A stretch of 7,546 nucleotides of DNA, taken from contig JAIPHS010000045.1 of assembly GCA_021735105.1 (NCBI GenBank), positions 1-7,546 of the forward strand. Direction: 5' to 3'. Position numbers and translations under genes: made by a program. The stretch is from Candidatus Omnitrophota bacterium. Its GTDB lineage: Bacteria > Omnitrophota > Gorgyraeia > Duberdicusellales > 4484-171. The notes under the pieces are model-generated. The model searched no databases. It was not told the origin of the DNA and saw only the letters and a list, made by a program, of their open reading frames with translations. Within the stretch, counting starts at the first letter, position 1; each line of letters begins with the position of its first letter. Positions 1 to 5,057 of the stretch are shown here, one piece after another.

Positions 1-213
1 AGATTTTAATAACTTAAATTCTTTAGCCGGAAAATGAAAATGTTCTATCGTTTCACAACAAATAATAAAATCATATTTCTCTTCCAATACCTGAGGATTA
101 TTCCAAAAAACGGATCATATAATTTAATTGAATAGCCTCTATCCCCCCAGGAGCTTAGCAGCAACCGGGCCGGTTCCTGCCCCAAAATCTAAACCCTTCG
201 CTTTTTTGCAAAA
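1..213 (-). pseudogene. Class I SAM-dependent methyltransferase fragment, frameshifted, partial
   Basis: Read leftward, the sequence encodes a glycine-rich SAM-binding motif I (GLDFGAGTGPVAAKLL), then DRGYSIKLYDPFFWNNP, then YDFIICCETIEHFHFPAKEF, a normal methyltransferase order ending in the EhxxxP-like motif. The three parts are not in one frame: there is one G too many in the G6 run (plus strand 143-148) and one T too few in the T6 run (105-110). The two shifts cancel, but the first part as written hits TAG. A TAA also stands in frame at 214-216, just before motif I, so the usual N-terminal region (often a zinc-binding segment in related proteins) is absent. The C-terminal half lies outside the window. 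The homopolymer shifts could be sequencing errors; the missing N-terminus is harder to explain that way, so I favour a decayed remnant. The substrate cannot be told. Confidence 0.7.
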
Positions 214-222
214 TTAATTTTT

Positions 223-552
223 TTAATTTTTTCTTGCCAGATAGGCGAAATGATCAAAATATTTTCGCCACAGCAATTCAGATGAAGAAAACTGATTTAT
301 ACCATAAAAAAAATCAACCAAAATTTCACGTACCCGGAAAAGCTCTTTAAGCTGAGAATACTTTTTTAAAGAAAAAGCAGTTAAATCGATTAATTCTAAT
401 GCTCTATTAACTGCTTTTTTTGATAAATCTTTTTTTTCTTTTTTTTGCCAATTTAAAGCCCTGCTAACTTCACTGCCGATATTTGCCATTTGTTCTACTA
501 ACGGCATCTTGGCCCAACGGCCGCCGGCAAGTTCTTTGTGTTGAGCACTCAT
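223..552 (-). CDS. Conserved small protein with HKELAGGRW motif, second gene of a DUF5674 pair
   Basis: A 109-residue soluble, mostly helical protein of unknown function. The start MSAQHKELAGGRW is chosen because its ATG overlaps the TGA of the preceding gene as ATGA (549-552), a classic translational-coupling arrangement; a start four codons upstream would lengthen the overlap. Visible blocks are HKELAGGRWAKMPLVEQMANIGSEVSRALNW (about residues 5-35), an RALELIDLT helix (about 51-59), and a C-terminal aromatic block with W and KYFDHFAYLARKN. I recognise this block order as that of a small family annotated hypothetical in several candidate-phylum bacteria, there also seen beside DUF5674. It has no signal peptide, membrane segment or recognisable catalytic motif. 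It is co-transcribed with its upstream partner. A toxin-antitoxin-like role is possible from the two-gene layout but nothing in the sequence proves it. Confidence 0.75.
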   Translation of the reverse strand: MSAQHKELAGGRWAKMPLVEQMANIGSEVSRALNWQKKEKKDLSKKAVNRALELIDLTAFSLKKYSQLKELFRVREILVDFFYGINQFSSSELLWRKYFDHFAYLARKN

Positions 553-890
553 CGCTTTACCCACTTATTTACAATGCTTACAATTTTAGCCTGGATATCA
601 TTTGAACCAACCCCTCTGGTCATATTCCCCTGGGAAGGCCGTAGATTTATCAATGAATCAAATTCTATAAAATTATCTTCTTCAATCTCCGGATAAAAAT
701 TAATACCCCAAAGATTACATTGCTTGGAACCGTCTTCTAATAATAATGCTTCTAGGTCTGAATGAAGCTCAGCATCAATTGCAACCAGTTCACGATCAAC
801 ATCAACAACTGCTTTAACTAAATCACCAAATGATGCCTCTGCTATCTTCTTTAGTTCATCAACATTTATAATATTTTTCAATATTTTCAT
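549..890 (-). CDS. DUF5674 family protein
   Basis: A 113-residue soluble protein of unknown function. Family features are the N-terminal helix DELKKIAEASFGDLVKAVVD (about 11-30), the ELHSDLEALLLEDGSKQ block (41-57, with H43, D45 and E47 close together), LWGINFYPE (60-68), EFDSLINLRPSQGN (76-89) and a C-terminal RGV...KIVSIVNKW helix. This order matches DUF5674 as I know it. I choose the ATG at 888-890 (MKILKN) rather than the one nine codons upstream because family members begin a few residues before the DELKK helix and because a purine-rich GGTAAGGAT precedes it, though the spacing is short. A near-consensus promoter lies about 56 bp upstream. It is the first gene of a two-gene unit, overlapping the next gene by 4 bp. 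Confidence 0.8.
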   Translation of the reverse strand: MKILKNIINVDELKKIAEASFGDLVKAVVDVDRELVAIDAELHSDLEALLLEDGSKQCNLWGINFYPEIEEDNFIEFDSLINLRPSQGNMTRGVGSNDIQAKIVSIVNKWVKR

Positions 891-945
891 ATCCTTACCC
901 CAGCTCAATTTTATCAATAATCTTTCTAAATTCTTATTGACAACA

Positions 946-973
946 ATTATACCTTAAACATAAACCTCTGCAA
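946..973 (-). promoter_or_regulatory. Promoter of the DUF5674 gene pair
   Basis: On the minus strand a perfect TATAAT (946-951) follows a weak -35 TTGCAG (968-973) at 16-bp spacing. Transcription would begin near 939, giving a leader of about 50 nt before the ATG at 890. The -35 is only 3 of 6, so the call rests mainly on the -10 box and its location. Confidence 0.5.
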
Positions 974-998
974 CCACAAATATAGAGATAAAGTTGCG

Positions 999-1068
999 CT
1001 TTATCGATATTATCCACCAGAAAAAAATATCGCAAAACTTCCACAATCTGCCCAAATAATCGATAAAG
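999..1068. repeat. Inverted repeat with 10-bp arms CTTTATCGAT / ATCGATAAAG
   Basis: Left arm 999-1008 and right arm 1059-1068 are perfect 10-bp inverted copies separated by 50 bp; the flanks (GCG before the left arm, TGAGC after the right) allow slight extension. It lies in gene-free DNA upstream of the DUF5674 promoter. It could be a long-loop hairpin, a pair of binding sites, or the ends of a small decayed element; there is no evidence to choose. Confidence 0.5.
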
Positions 1069-1087
1069 TGAGCCCGATTAAATAAGG

Positions 1088-1109
1088 CGCACACAGAGTA
1101 GTTCGATAA
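1088..1109 (-). repeat. Degenerate copy of the CTGAGC..GTCGAAG repeat family
   Basis: On the minus strand this reads AGTGAGCTTATCGAACTAC, close to the CTGAGCTTGTCGAAGGA copy at 1601-1617. CTGAGC-n-TCGAAG repeats of this kind are scattered through many bacterial genomes. The match is imperfect, so this is a probable eroded copy. Confidence 0.4.
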
Positions 1110-1158
1110 GCTCACTATCCATGCCGAGATAGATTGCTTGCTTATTATATGTGGGGTT

Positions 1159-1196
1159 GAGATTGCTTCAGGCTGCTTTGCAGCCTTCGCAATGAC
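1159..1196. repeat. REP-like palindromic repeat (GAGATTGCTTC...GCAATGAC)
   Basis: A compact hairpin: outer arms ATTGC (1162-1166) and GCAAT (1189-1193) and a perfect inner stem AGGCTGC (1170-1176) / GCAGCCT (1180-1186) around a TTT loop. The GAGATTGCTTC...GCAATGAC frame belongs to a repeat type dispersed in many bacterial genomes, where it is often mistranslated as short spurious ORFs. Its strand-symmetric fold and extragenic position fit a REP element. A RAYT-type transposase fragment, the enzyme class known to act on REP sequences, lies at the right end of the window, but a direct link is inference. Confidence 0.6.
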
Positions 1197-1239
1197 CGGC
1201 GGATAAATTATCGCCGTAACCTTTTGCGATGTCAAGACA

Positions 1240-1337
1240 TAAAAAGGGCCCAGTTAAATTTAGCTGACTGGGCCTTCTTTTTTATCTCGAATTTGCGTTC
1301 GAACTTATTTACTGGCTCCCCGACGGGCATTCATTCA
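1240..1337 (-). ncRNA. Candidate small RNA of about 98 nt with its own promoter and terminator
   Basis: A TATAAT box at 1344-1349 would start a minus-strand transcript near 1337, and a strong terminator ends it near 1240. Between them a 5-bp hairpin, TTCGA/TCGAA arms around a 6-nt loop (1287-1302), and a CCAGT segment (1311-1315) that could alternatively pair with ACTGG of the terminator 3' arm are visible. A 32-codon ORF (1232-1330, minus) crosses the same span but has no ribosome-binding site and runs through the terminator stem, so a noncoding transcript is the simpler reading. I do not recognise a known RNA family. It could instead be a leader or repeat unit. Confidence 0.4.
1241..1280 (-). 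terminator. Strong, bidirectional-looking rho-independent terminator
   Basis: GGCCCAGT (1247-1254) pairs perfectly with ACTGGGCC (1267-1274) around a 12-nt AT-rich loop, extendable by a G-U and an A-U pair. In the minus direction it is followed by five T; in the plus direction by TTCTTTTTT. As all genes here are on the minus strand, it most likely ends the candidate small RNA and any read-through from the antiporter/PII operon, insulating the DUF5674 pair. Confidence 0.85.
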
Positions 1338-1343
1338 AACATT

Positions 1344-1371
1344 ATTATACCGCTTATTATTCCAAACACAA
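1344..1371 (-). promoter_or_regulatory. Promoter for the candidate small RNA
   Basis: The minus strand carries a perfect TATAAT (1344-1349) with a weak -35, TTGTGT (1366-1371), at 16-bp spacing. No protein gene with a ribosome-binding site follows before the terminator about 70 bp past the predicted start, which is why a short RNA is proposed. Confidence 0.4.
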
Positions 1372-1408
1372 TACATCAGTCCAAAAGAAAGAATCTGTAG
1401 CTTGTGCC

Positions 1409-1447
1409 GCCCTTGACATTTGGTTTGAACAACCAAACGCCAAGGGC
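1409..1447. repeat. Composite hairpin of 17-bp arms
   Basis: GCCCTTG (1409-1415) pairs with CAAGGGC (1441-1447) and, inside, TTTGGTT (1419-1425) pairs with AACCAAA (1431-1437) around the loop TGAAC. The three bases between the two stems contain a C-G pair flanked by two A-C mismatches, so the whole forms a nearly continuous 17-bp stem. No T run follows on either strand, which argues against a terminator. It begins a GC-rich patch without genes and looks like a palindromic repeat unit or the end of a small mobile element. Confidence 0.65.
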
Positions 1448-1557
1448 TTGTCTGTTGGCCAAGCACCGCTCGTCTTCGCTCCTTGAACATTCGCTTCGGC
1501 GGTCAAGCCTCTGCCAAGATTGGCGGTTTTCAGGTCCGGAATCAGAAAATCAACCCT

Positions 1558-1627
1558 TTCGACTCCATTTGGGGTTGATGCTGAGCGACCGAAGGAAGTC
1601 CTGAGCTTGTCGAAGGACGGAGTCGAA
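1558..1627. repeat. Nested inverted repeat with CTGAGC...CGAAGGA direct repeats
   Basis: Outer arms TTCGACTCC (1558-1566) and GGAGTCGAA (1619-1627) are perfect. Inside are GTCCT (1598-1602) / AGGAC (1614-1618), and an interleaved pair TCAACCC (1550-1556) / GGGTTGA (1572-1578). Two imperfect direct copies, CTGAGCGACCGAAGGA (1581-1596) and CTGAGCTTGTCGAAGGA (1601-1617), sit in the middle. The latter is a repeat type scattered widely in bacterial genomes. The patch is clearly richer in G and C than its surroundings. Function unknown; probably a dispersed repeat cluster. Confidence 0.65.
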
Positions 1628-1669
1628 GCACCAAAAAAAAGAGCCTCAAAAAATCTTAGAAAATTTATC

Positions 1670-1695
1670 CTGAGCCCTTCAATTTCATTCAGAAT
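1670..1695. repeat. Eroded opposite-strand copy of the CTGAGC repeat family
   Basis: CCTGAGCCCTTCAATTTC followed by ATTCAG resembles CCTGAGCCCTTCGACTTC...CTCAG with several C-to-T type changes. It keeps the family's GAAGGGCTCAG outline on the minus strand. From here to 1863 I see no gene, terminator or other clear structure apart from a 5-bp TTAAG/CTTAA stem near 1833-1847. Confidence 0.35.
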
Positions 1696-1863
1696 AAACT
1701 TTACCGAAGGAAAAATCTGGAAAAAAATACTTTATCACCCCTGTTAAAGAACCACTTTATTGTACAGCCTTAGTAATAGCGTGACAAAGGATAGGTTTAT
1801 TTAGGGATCTACGAAATCACCATTAAGGCAGGCTTAAGGACCGGTTCTGAATACAATTTATTC

Positions 1864-2193
1864 TCATTCAGAAGTTATAACATCTTTTACAGGAACAGTT
1901 ATAATTATTCCTGTATCAGGTTGGGTAAAATCAATGCCTTCTTTTTTAATCAATTGCTTGAAATTGTCCATGAAATCTTTATCTTTGACAACAGCAAGGA
2001 TAGTTTTACTGGTAACTCGGCTTTGGCCAAATATCTCCTGTAAACCAGCAAAAATTGGAACTTGATAAGCAAGAAAACGGCCTACGCTTTCACTGTCTAA
2101 CATTGTTGCTCCACTAATTTCTAATTCTACCAACAGAGAAAGTAGCTTCTCAAGATACTCTTCCTTATTTAATACAATTATTAAAAGTTTCAT
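1864..2193 (-). CDS. PII-like regulatory protein paired with the antiporter
   Basis: A 109-residue protein with the PII (GlnB-like) ferredoxin-fold pattern: strand MKLLIIVLN, helix EEYLEKLLSLLVELEI, a GATMLDSESVGRFL turn and strand, a loop around residues 40-62, strand TILAVVKD, helix KDFMDNFKQLIKKEGI, and a last strand GIIITVPVKDV. It lacks the T-loop tyrosine and glycine motifs of true GlnB/GlnK, so it is a PII-like relative whose ligand cannot be predicted. The start at 2191-2193 is fixed by GGAGG five bases upstream; the longer reading to 2262 would overlap the antiporter. It begins 13 bp after the antiporter stop, so the two are co-translated, and by analogy with other transporter-linked PII-like proteins it probably binds and controls that membrane protein. 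It is clearly similar to the protein at 5518-5874. Confidence 0.8.
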   Translation of the reverse strand: MKLLIIVLNKEEYLEKLLSLLVELEISGATMLDSESVGRFLAYQVPIFAGLQEIFGQSRVTSKTILAVVKDKDFMDNFKQLIKKEGIDFTQPDTGIIITVPVKDVITSE

Positions 2194-2198
2194 CGGAT

Positions 2199-2203
2199 CC
2201 TCC
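2199..2203 (-). promoter_or_regulatory. Ribosome-binding site GGAGG of the antiporter-linked PII-like gene
   Basis: GGAGG lies five bases before the ATG at 2193 and four bases past the antiporter stop codon. It decides the start against the in-frame ATGs further upstream at 2208 and 2262. Confidence 0.8.
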
Positions 2204-2206
2204 ATT

Positions 2207-3397
2207 TTATATTCTTGATTCACCTGCCTTAACAATTGCAAACTTCGTTGCAATTGGGCCAATTATTTCAAAGATTATAGTCGTTGCCGCTATTGTATTA
2301 ACAACTGTGATTGCTAAATCCTGGCCAGCTGGACCCATACTGCTAAACTCACTAGTTGCCATCAGCGCAAGTCCAATCGCAACTCCAGCCTGGGAAAGAA
2401 TCCCAAAACCTAAATATTTTTTAATTACCGGCGGCTGCTTTGCTAAACTTGCACCTAAAAAAGCGCCTCCCATCAATCCCATAATTCTTGTAATAATATA
2501 AACGATTCCTAACAAACCCATCGCCGGAAGTAGTTTAAGCTGCAAATGTGCCCCAGCTATCAGAAAAAATATTATATAAACAGGAGTAGTTATCGACTCA
2601 AGAGCACGATAAACTCTTCTATTGGCTAATAAAAATACATTAGCAAAAACCATTCCAATACTAAGATTAGTAAGAATTAAAGATAGCTGAAAATATTTTG
2701 CGATACCGGCAGCAATAAGAATACTTCCTAGCGAGACAACAAGAATGTCTTCTTTTGAACGTAATTTTCTCACAAAATAACCAAAAATAACTCCGATCAT
2801 AATTCCTAAAATAATCGAGCCAAAAATTTCAATCAAAGGGCCTTTGACTATTTCTAATATTGATATCGCTCCACCTTCTAAAAATGTTTTTGCTAAAGCT
2901 GAGGCAAAAGCATAAATAATAATGGCCAGTCCATCATCAAGGCCTACTACTGCATATAAAGTGTTAGTCAAGGGGCCTTTAGCCCGATGCTCCTGTAAGA
3001 CAACTGCTGTTCCCGCTGGAGCTGAGGCCGGAGCTATAGCTGCAAATATAAGAGCAAGATAAATTTGTTGGCTAATGAGATAAACACCAATGCCTACTAT
3101 AAAAAAGGCGAGAAAAGATTCAGATAAAATTATAGTTATTAAGCCTCTGCCCATTTTCTTTAAAATAGTCAACCGCATTTGACTTCCGATAATAAAAGCA
3201 ACAATAGCAAGAGCCAGATCGCTAAATCCTCTCAAATTATCTAAAAGATCTAGGCTGAAAACCTTGAGGACAGAAGGCCCAAGAATAATTCCAGCAATTA
3301 GATAACCAACTACAACCGGAAACTTTAGTTTTTTAAAAACTTTCGCTCCCAGCAGACCAACAGTTAAGGCAATTCCGACAAAAAATAAGATACTCAT
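2207..3397 (-). CDS. CPA2-type cation:proton antiporter (KefB-like membrane domain)
   Basis: A 396-residue polytopic inner-membrane protein expected to exchange Na+ or K+ for protons. Hallmarks are the N-terminal hairpin with FPVVVGYLIAGIILGPS (26-42), the unwound-helix block PASAPAGTAVVLQE (123-136), the catalytic acidic pair in GLDDG (D154, D155), and the late GFGILSQAGVAIGLAL segment (330-345), all in the family order with about 12 hydrophobic segments between. The length covers only the transport domain: the C-terminal TrkA-N/RCK domain of KefB and KefC is absent. The PII-like gene 13 bp downstream may supply a separate regulatory subunit. It follows the metallophosphoesterase gene by 18 bp. 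No good ribosome-binding site is visible in the AT-rich gap before the ATG, so it may depend on coupling with the gene upstream. The ion specificity cannot be read from the sequence. Confidence 0.9.
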   Translation of the reverse strand: MSILFFVGIALTVGLLGAKVFKKLKFPVVVGYLIAGIILGPSVLKVFSLDLLDNLRGFSDLALAIVAFIIGSQMRLTILKKMGRGLITIILSESFLAFFIVGIGVYLISQQIYLALIFAAIAPASAPAGTAVVLQEHRAKGPLTNTLYAVVGLDDGLAIIIYAFASALAKTFLEGGAISILEIVKGPLIEIFGSIILGIMIGVIFGYFVRKLRSKEDILVVSLGSILIAAGIAKYFQLSLILTNLSIGMVFANVFLLANRRVYRALESITTPVYIIFFLIAGAHLQLKLLPAMGLLGIVYIITRIMGLMGGAFLGASLAKQPPVIKKYLGFGILSQAGVAIGLALMATSEFSSMGPAGQDLAITVVNTIAATTIIFEIIGPIATKFAIVKAGESRI

Positions 3398-3415
3398 ATA
3401 ATTAAATTTTATTTT

Positions 3416-4489
3416 TTATTTTTCTTTTAAAATGTTTTTATTGATTAAATATAATATTTTTTTTATTGCTAAAAAGCAAAGAAGAATAACAACCAGATTA
3501 AAAACAATCGCCAAAACCCAATAAGCTTTTAACCAAGGATAAACCTCCGCTAAAGCTAAACATTCTAACGAATCTATAAAATCTTCATCTCTATCTGCAA
3601 ATAATATGTCTTCAGAAACTGAATTTGGCTTTATAGTCATTATGATAGCATGATAAAATTGGCCAAATCTTGAATCTTCTAATTCAGATCCACCACCACC
3701 GGTTATTATATATTTGGTATCATTGTGCTCTTGCCGAAAATATCCATGATAATCTCCAGTAATTACATAATCCACTTTATATTTTTCAAATATGTTTTTT
3801 AATTTTTGAGAGTTTTTTACTAGCTTTGTTTTATGATATTTTGATAATGAAACCGGAGTATGCATGAAAACAAATGTCCTTTTGTGCTTATCTTTTTCTT
3901 TTTCAAGAATAGATTCTAAAAATTTAATACTCTCATCAGTTGGAAAAGGATCTATTAAAACACGCAAGAATATAAATAAATTGCCTTGGTAATTAAAATA
4001 AAAATTAGTCGGGCCATAAAATTTTTCAAACTCACTAATTGGAAACTGTTTCGGATCAACATCATGGTTGCCTACAACGTAAAAGATCGGAAAAGGCATG
4101 CGAAATTCCTGATCATCAGCTATTTCAGCTCTCAGGTAACGATGATATCCTGGCCTACCTCTCCGTACGCAATCACCTAACATTATCATAAACGATAAAT
4201 CTTCTTTTTTTAATTTTGCGGCTATTTTTTCAAAACTCCCAAAACCCCATGCGCCATAACCTCGTGTATCTCCTATCACCGCAAAAGAAAATTCTTTCCG
4301 TTTTTTATCTGTGATTAGTTTTTCTCGAATATGTTTAAAATTTCCAAAATTATCAGGTATGGCTAGATTACCTTCTTTGTAGAAAATAACCAAAGTATAA
4401 ATTTCAAAAACAATGATACTTAAAAGAAAAATAAATAACAGCGTCCAAAATAATATTTGAATTTTTCCTAAACTTTTATCTAGTTTCAT
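3416..4489 (-). CDS. Membrane-anchored calcineurin-like metallophosphoesterase
   Basis: A 357-residue protein: transmembrane segment at about 11-37, an extracytoplasmic calcineurin-like domain (about 66-295), and a second transmembrane segment at about 322-345, with basic residues at both ends, consistent with both tails in the cytoplasm. Metal-site motifs are GDTRG (73-77), LGDCVRRG (104-111), GNHD (140-143), MHTP with H210, and GDYHG (245-249). The first motif has Arg where many enzymes have His (D-x-H), and the last has Asp where GHxH enzymes have a first His, so the metal site is atypical though most ligands remain. The substrate is unknown. An AAGGAAG site six bases before the ATG supports the start. 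It is upstream of the antiporter by 18 bp and probably shares its transcript. Purple-acid-phosphatase-like or lipid/nucleotide phosphohydrolase functions are all possible. Confidence 0.85.
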   Translation of the reverse strand: MKLDKSLGKIQILFWTLLFIFLLSIIVFEIYTLVIFYKEGNLAIPDNFGNFKHIREKLITDKKRKEFSFAVIGDTRGYGAWGFGSFEKIAAKLKKEDLSFMIMLGDCVRRGRPGYHRYLRAEIADDQEFRMPFPIFYVVGNHDVDPKQFPISEFEKFYGPTNFYFNYQGNLFIFLRVLIDPFPTDESIKFLESILEKEKDKHKRTFVFMHTPVSLSKYHKTKLVKNSQKLKNIFEKYKVDYVITGDYHGYFRQEHNDTKYIITGGGGSELEDSRFGQFYHAIIMTIKPNSVSEDILFADRDEDFIDSLECLALAEVYPWLKAYWVLAIVFNLVVILLCFLAIKKILYLINKNILKEK

Positions 4490-4518
4490 ATTAAACTTCC
4501 TTGAATTAATACTTATCC

Positions 4519-4547
4519 AGTTTAAATGATTTTAAATTTTTAATCAA
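4519..4547 (-). promoter_or_regulatory. Possible promoter of the metallophosphoesterase-antiporter operon
   Basis: On the minus strand TTGATT (4542-4547) and TAAACT (4519-4524) stand 17 bp apart in the 161-bp gap before the phosphoesterase gene. Each matches 4 of 6 consensus bases. In such AT-rich DNA chance matches are common, so this is tentative. Confidence 0.3.
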
Positions 4548-4650
4548 AGTTTTGTTGCCTTAGGAATTTTGAATCTTTGGAATATTTTGCCAGCAAATGT
4601 TCCTCAAAATATAGTTATCCCTATTAAAAAAAGTATATCCATTTTGATCC

Positions 4651-4959
4651 TTAGAATTCTTGGAACATTAAATTATAATAATCCTTTATAACTCTTACAG
4701 ATTTAATGGTAATATTTAGAAAAAAATAAGTTAGGACAACAACAATGATCGTTACAATCAACTTTGCCTTTCGACTCAAATACGGATTAAACCAAAGTAA
4801 AGGCAAAGCCAACGGTCCAATGCATAAAAAAGCAGTTACCAGCCAAGTAGTTTTAAAATACCAAGGAGTTTGAGCTCTCTTATTTAAAAACTCTCCGCAA
4901 TACTTGCATTTTATCGCTTCATCCTGTATCTCTTCTGCACAATAATGGCACTTCTTCAT
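4651..4959 (-). CDS. Zinc-ribbon small membrane protein
   Basis: A 102-residue protein. The first 25 residues form a zinc ribbon with two CxxC knuckles (C4, C7, C18, C21) in the common MKKCHYCAEEIQDEAIKCKYCG style, expected to bind Zn in the cytoplasm. Two hydrophobic segments follow (about 33-57 and 66-86), so the protein is a small integral membrane protein with the ribbon on the cytoplasmic side. Such proteins are frequent and their role is not known. AAGGA five bases before the ATG supports the start. It stands 98 bp after the EIIA gene and 161 bp before the phosphoesterase gene, so it may be a separate transcription unit or a loose member of the operon. An imperfect palindrome lies upstream. 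Confidence 0.75.
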   Translation of the reverse strand: MKKCHYCAEEIQDEAIKCKYCGEFLNKRAQTPWYFKTTWLVTAFLCIGPLALPLLWFNPYLSRKAKLIVTIIVVVLTYFFLNITIKSVRVIKDYYNLMFQEF

Positions 4960-4994
4960 ATTTATCCTTACCTCTCATTCAATCATTCCAATTC

Positions 4995-5017
4995 TTTTAG
5001 GTGGTCACCAGATAAAA
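4995..5017. promoter_or_regulatory. Imperfect palindrome upstream of the zinc-ribbon gene, possible operator
   Basis: TTTTA-GGTG-GT-CACC-AGA-TAAAA: an 8-base GGTG/CACC core flanked by TTTTA and TAAAA arms offset by three bases. It is one of the few GC-containing stretches in the 98-bp gap and could be a dimeric repressor site. No matching second copy was noticed elsewhere in the window. Confidence 0.3.
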
Positions 5018-5057
5018 ATAGCTTTTCCAATTAAAATTTTTTTTGGCTAATATAATT

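Noticed and set aside
954..1235. 93-residue minus-strand ORF
   Set aside because: It contains the REP-like hairpin and the CTGAGC-family copy, overlaps the DUF5674 promoter, has no ribosome-binding site, and reads like the spurious peptides made from dispersed repeats.
1232..1330. 32-codon minus-strand ORF MPVGEPVNKFERKFEI...
   Set aside because: No ribosome-binding site, and it reads through a strong terminator stem; treated as part of a candidate noncoding RNA.
1000..1640. CRISPR array
   Set aside because: Repeats are few, unequal and palindromic with no regular spacer pattern, and no cas gene is present.
1404..1747. Two overlapping plus-strand ORFs of 66 and 75 residues, and an open minus-strand frame across the same DNA
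   Set aside because: They lie entirely in palindromic repeats, have no recognisable domain and no ribosome-binding site; open frames on both strands reflect base composition.
2194..2262. Longer start for the antiporter-linked PII-like protein
   Set aside because: It would add 23 residues overlapping the antiporter C-terminus; GGAGG and the fold both point to the ATG at 2193.
2307..2501. Plus-strand ORF antisense to the antiporter
   Set aside because: Shadow of a well-conserved membrane protein gene on the other strand.
3986..4180. Plus-strand ORF antisense to the phosphoesterase
   Set aside because: Shadow frame over the GNHD region, with no domain or ribosome-binding site.
5020..5057. Weak hairpin (AGC..CCAA / TTGG..GCT) after the EIIA gene as a terminator
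   Set aside because: Stem is short, interrupted and almost all A-T; not distinguishable from AT-rich background.
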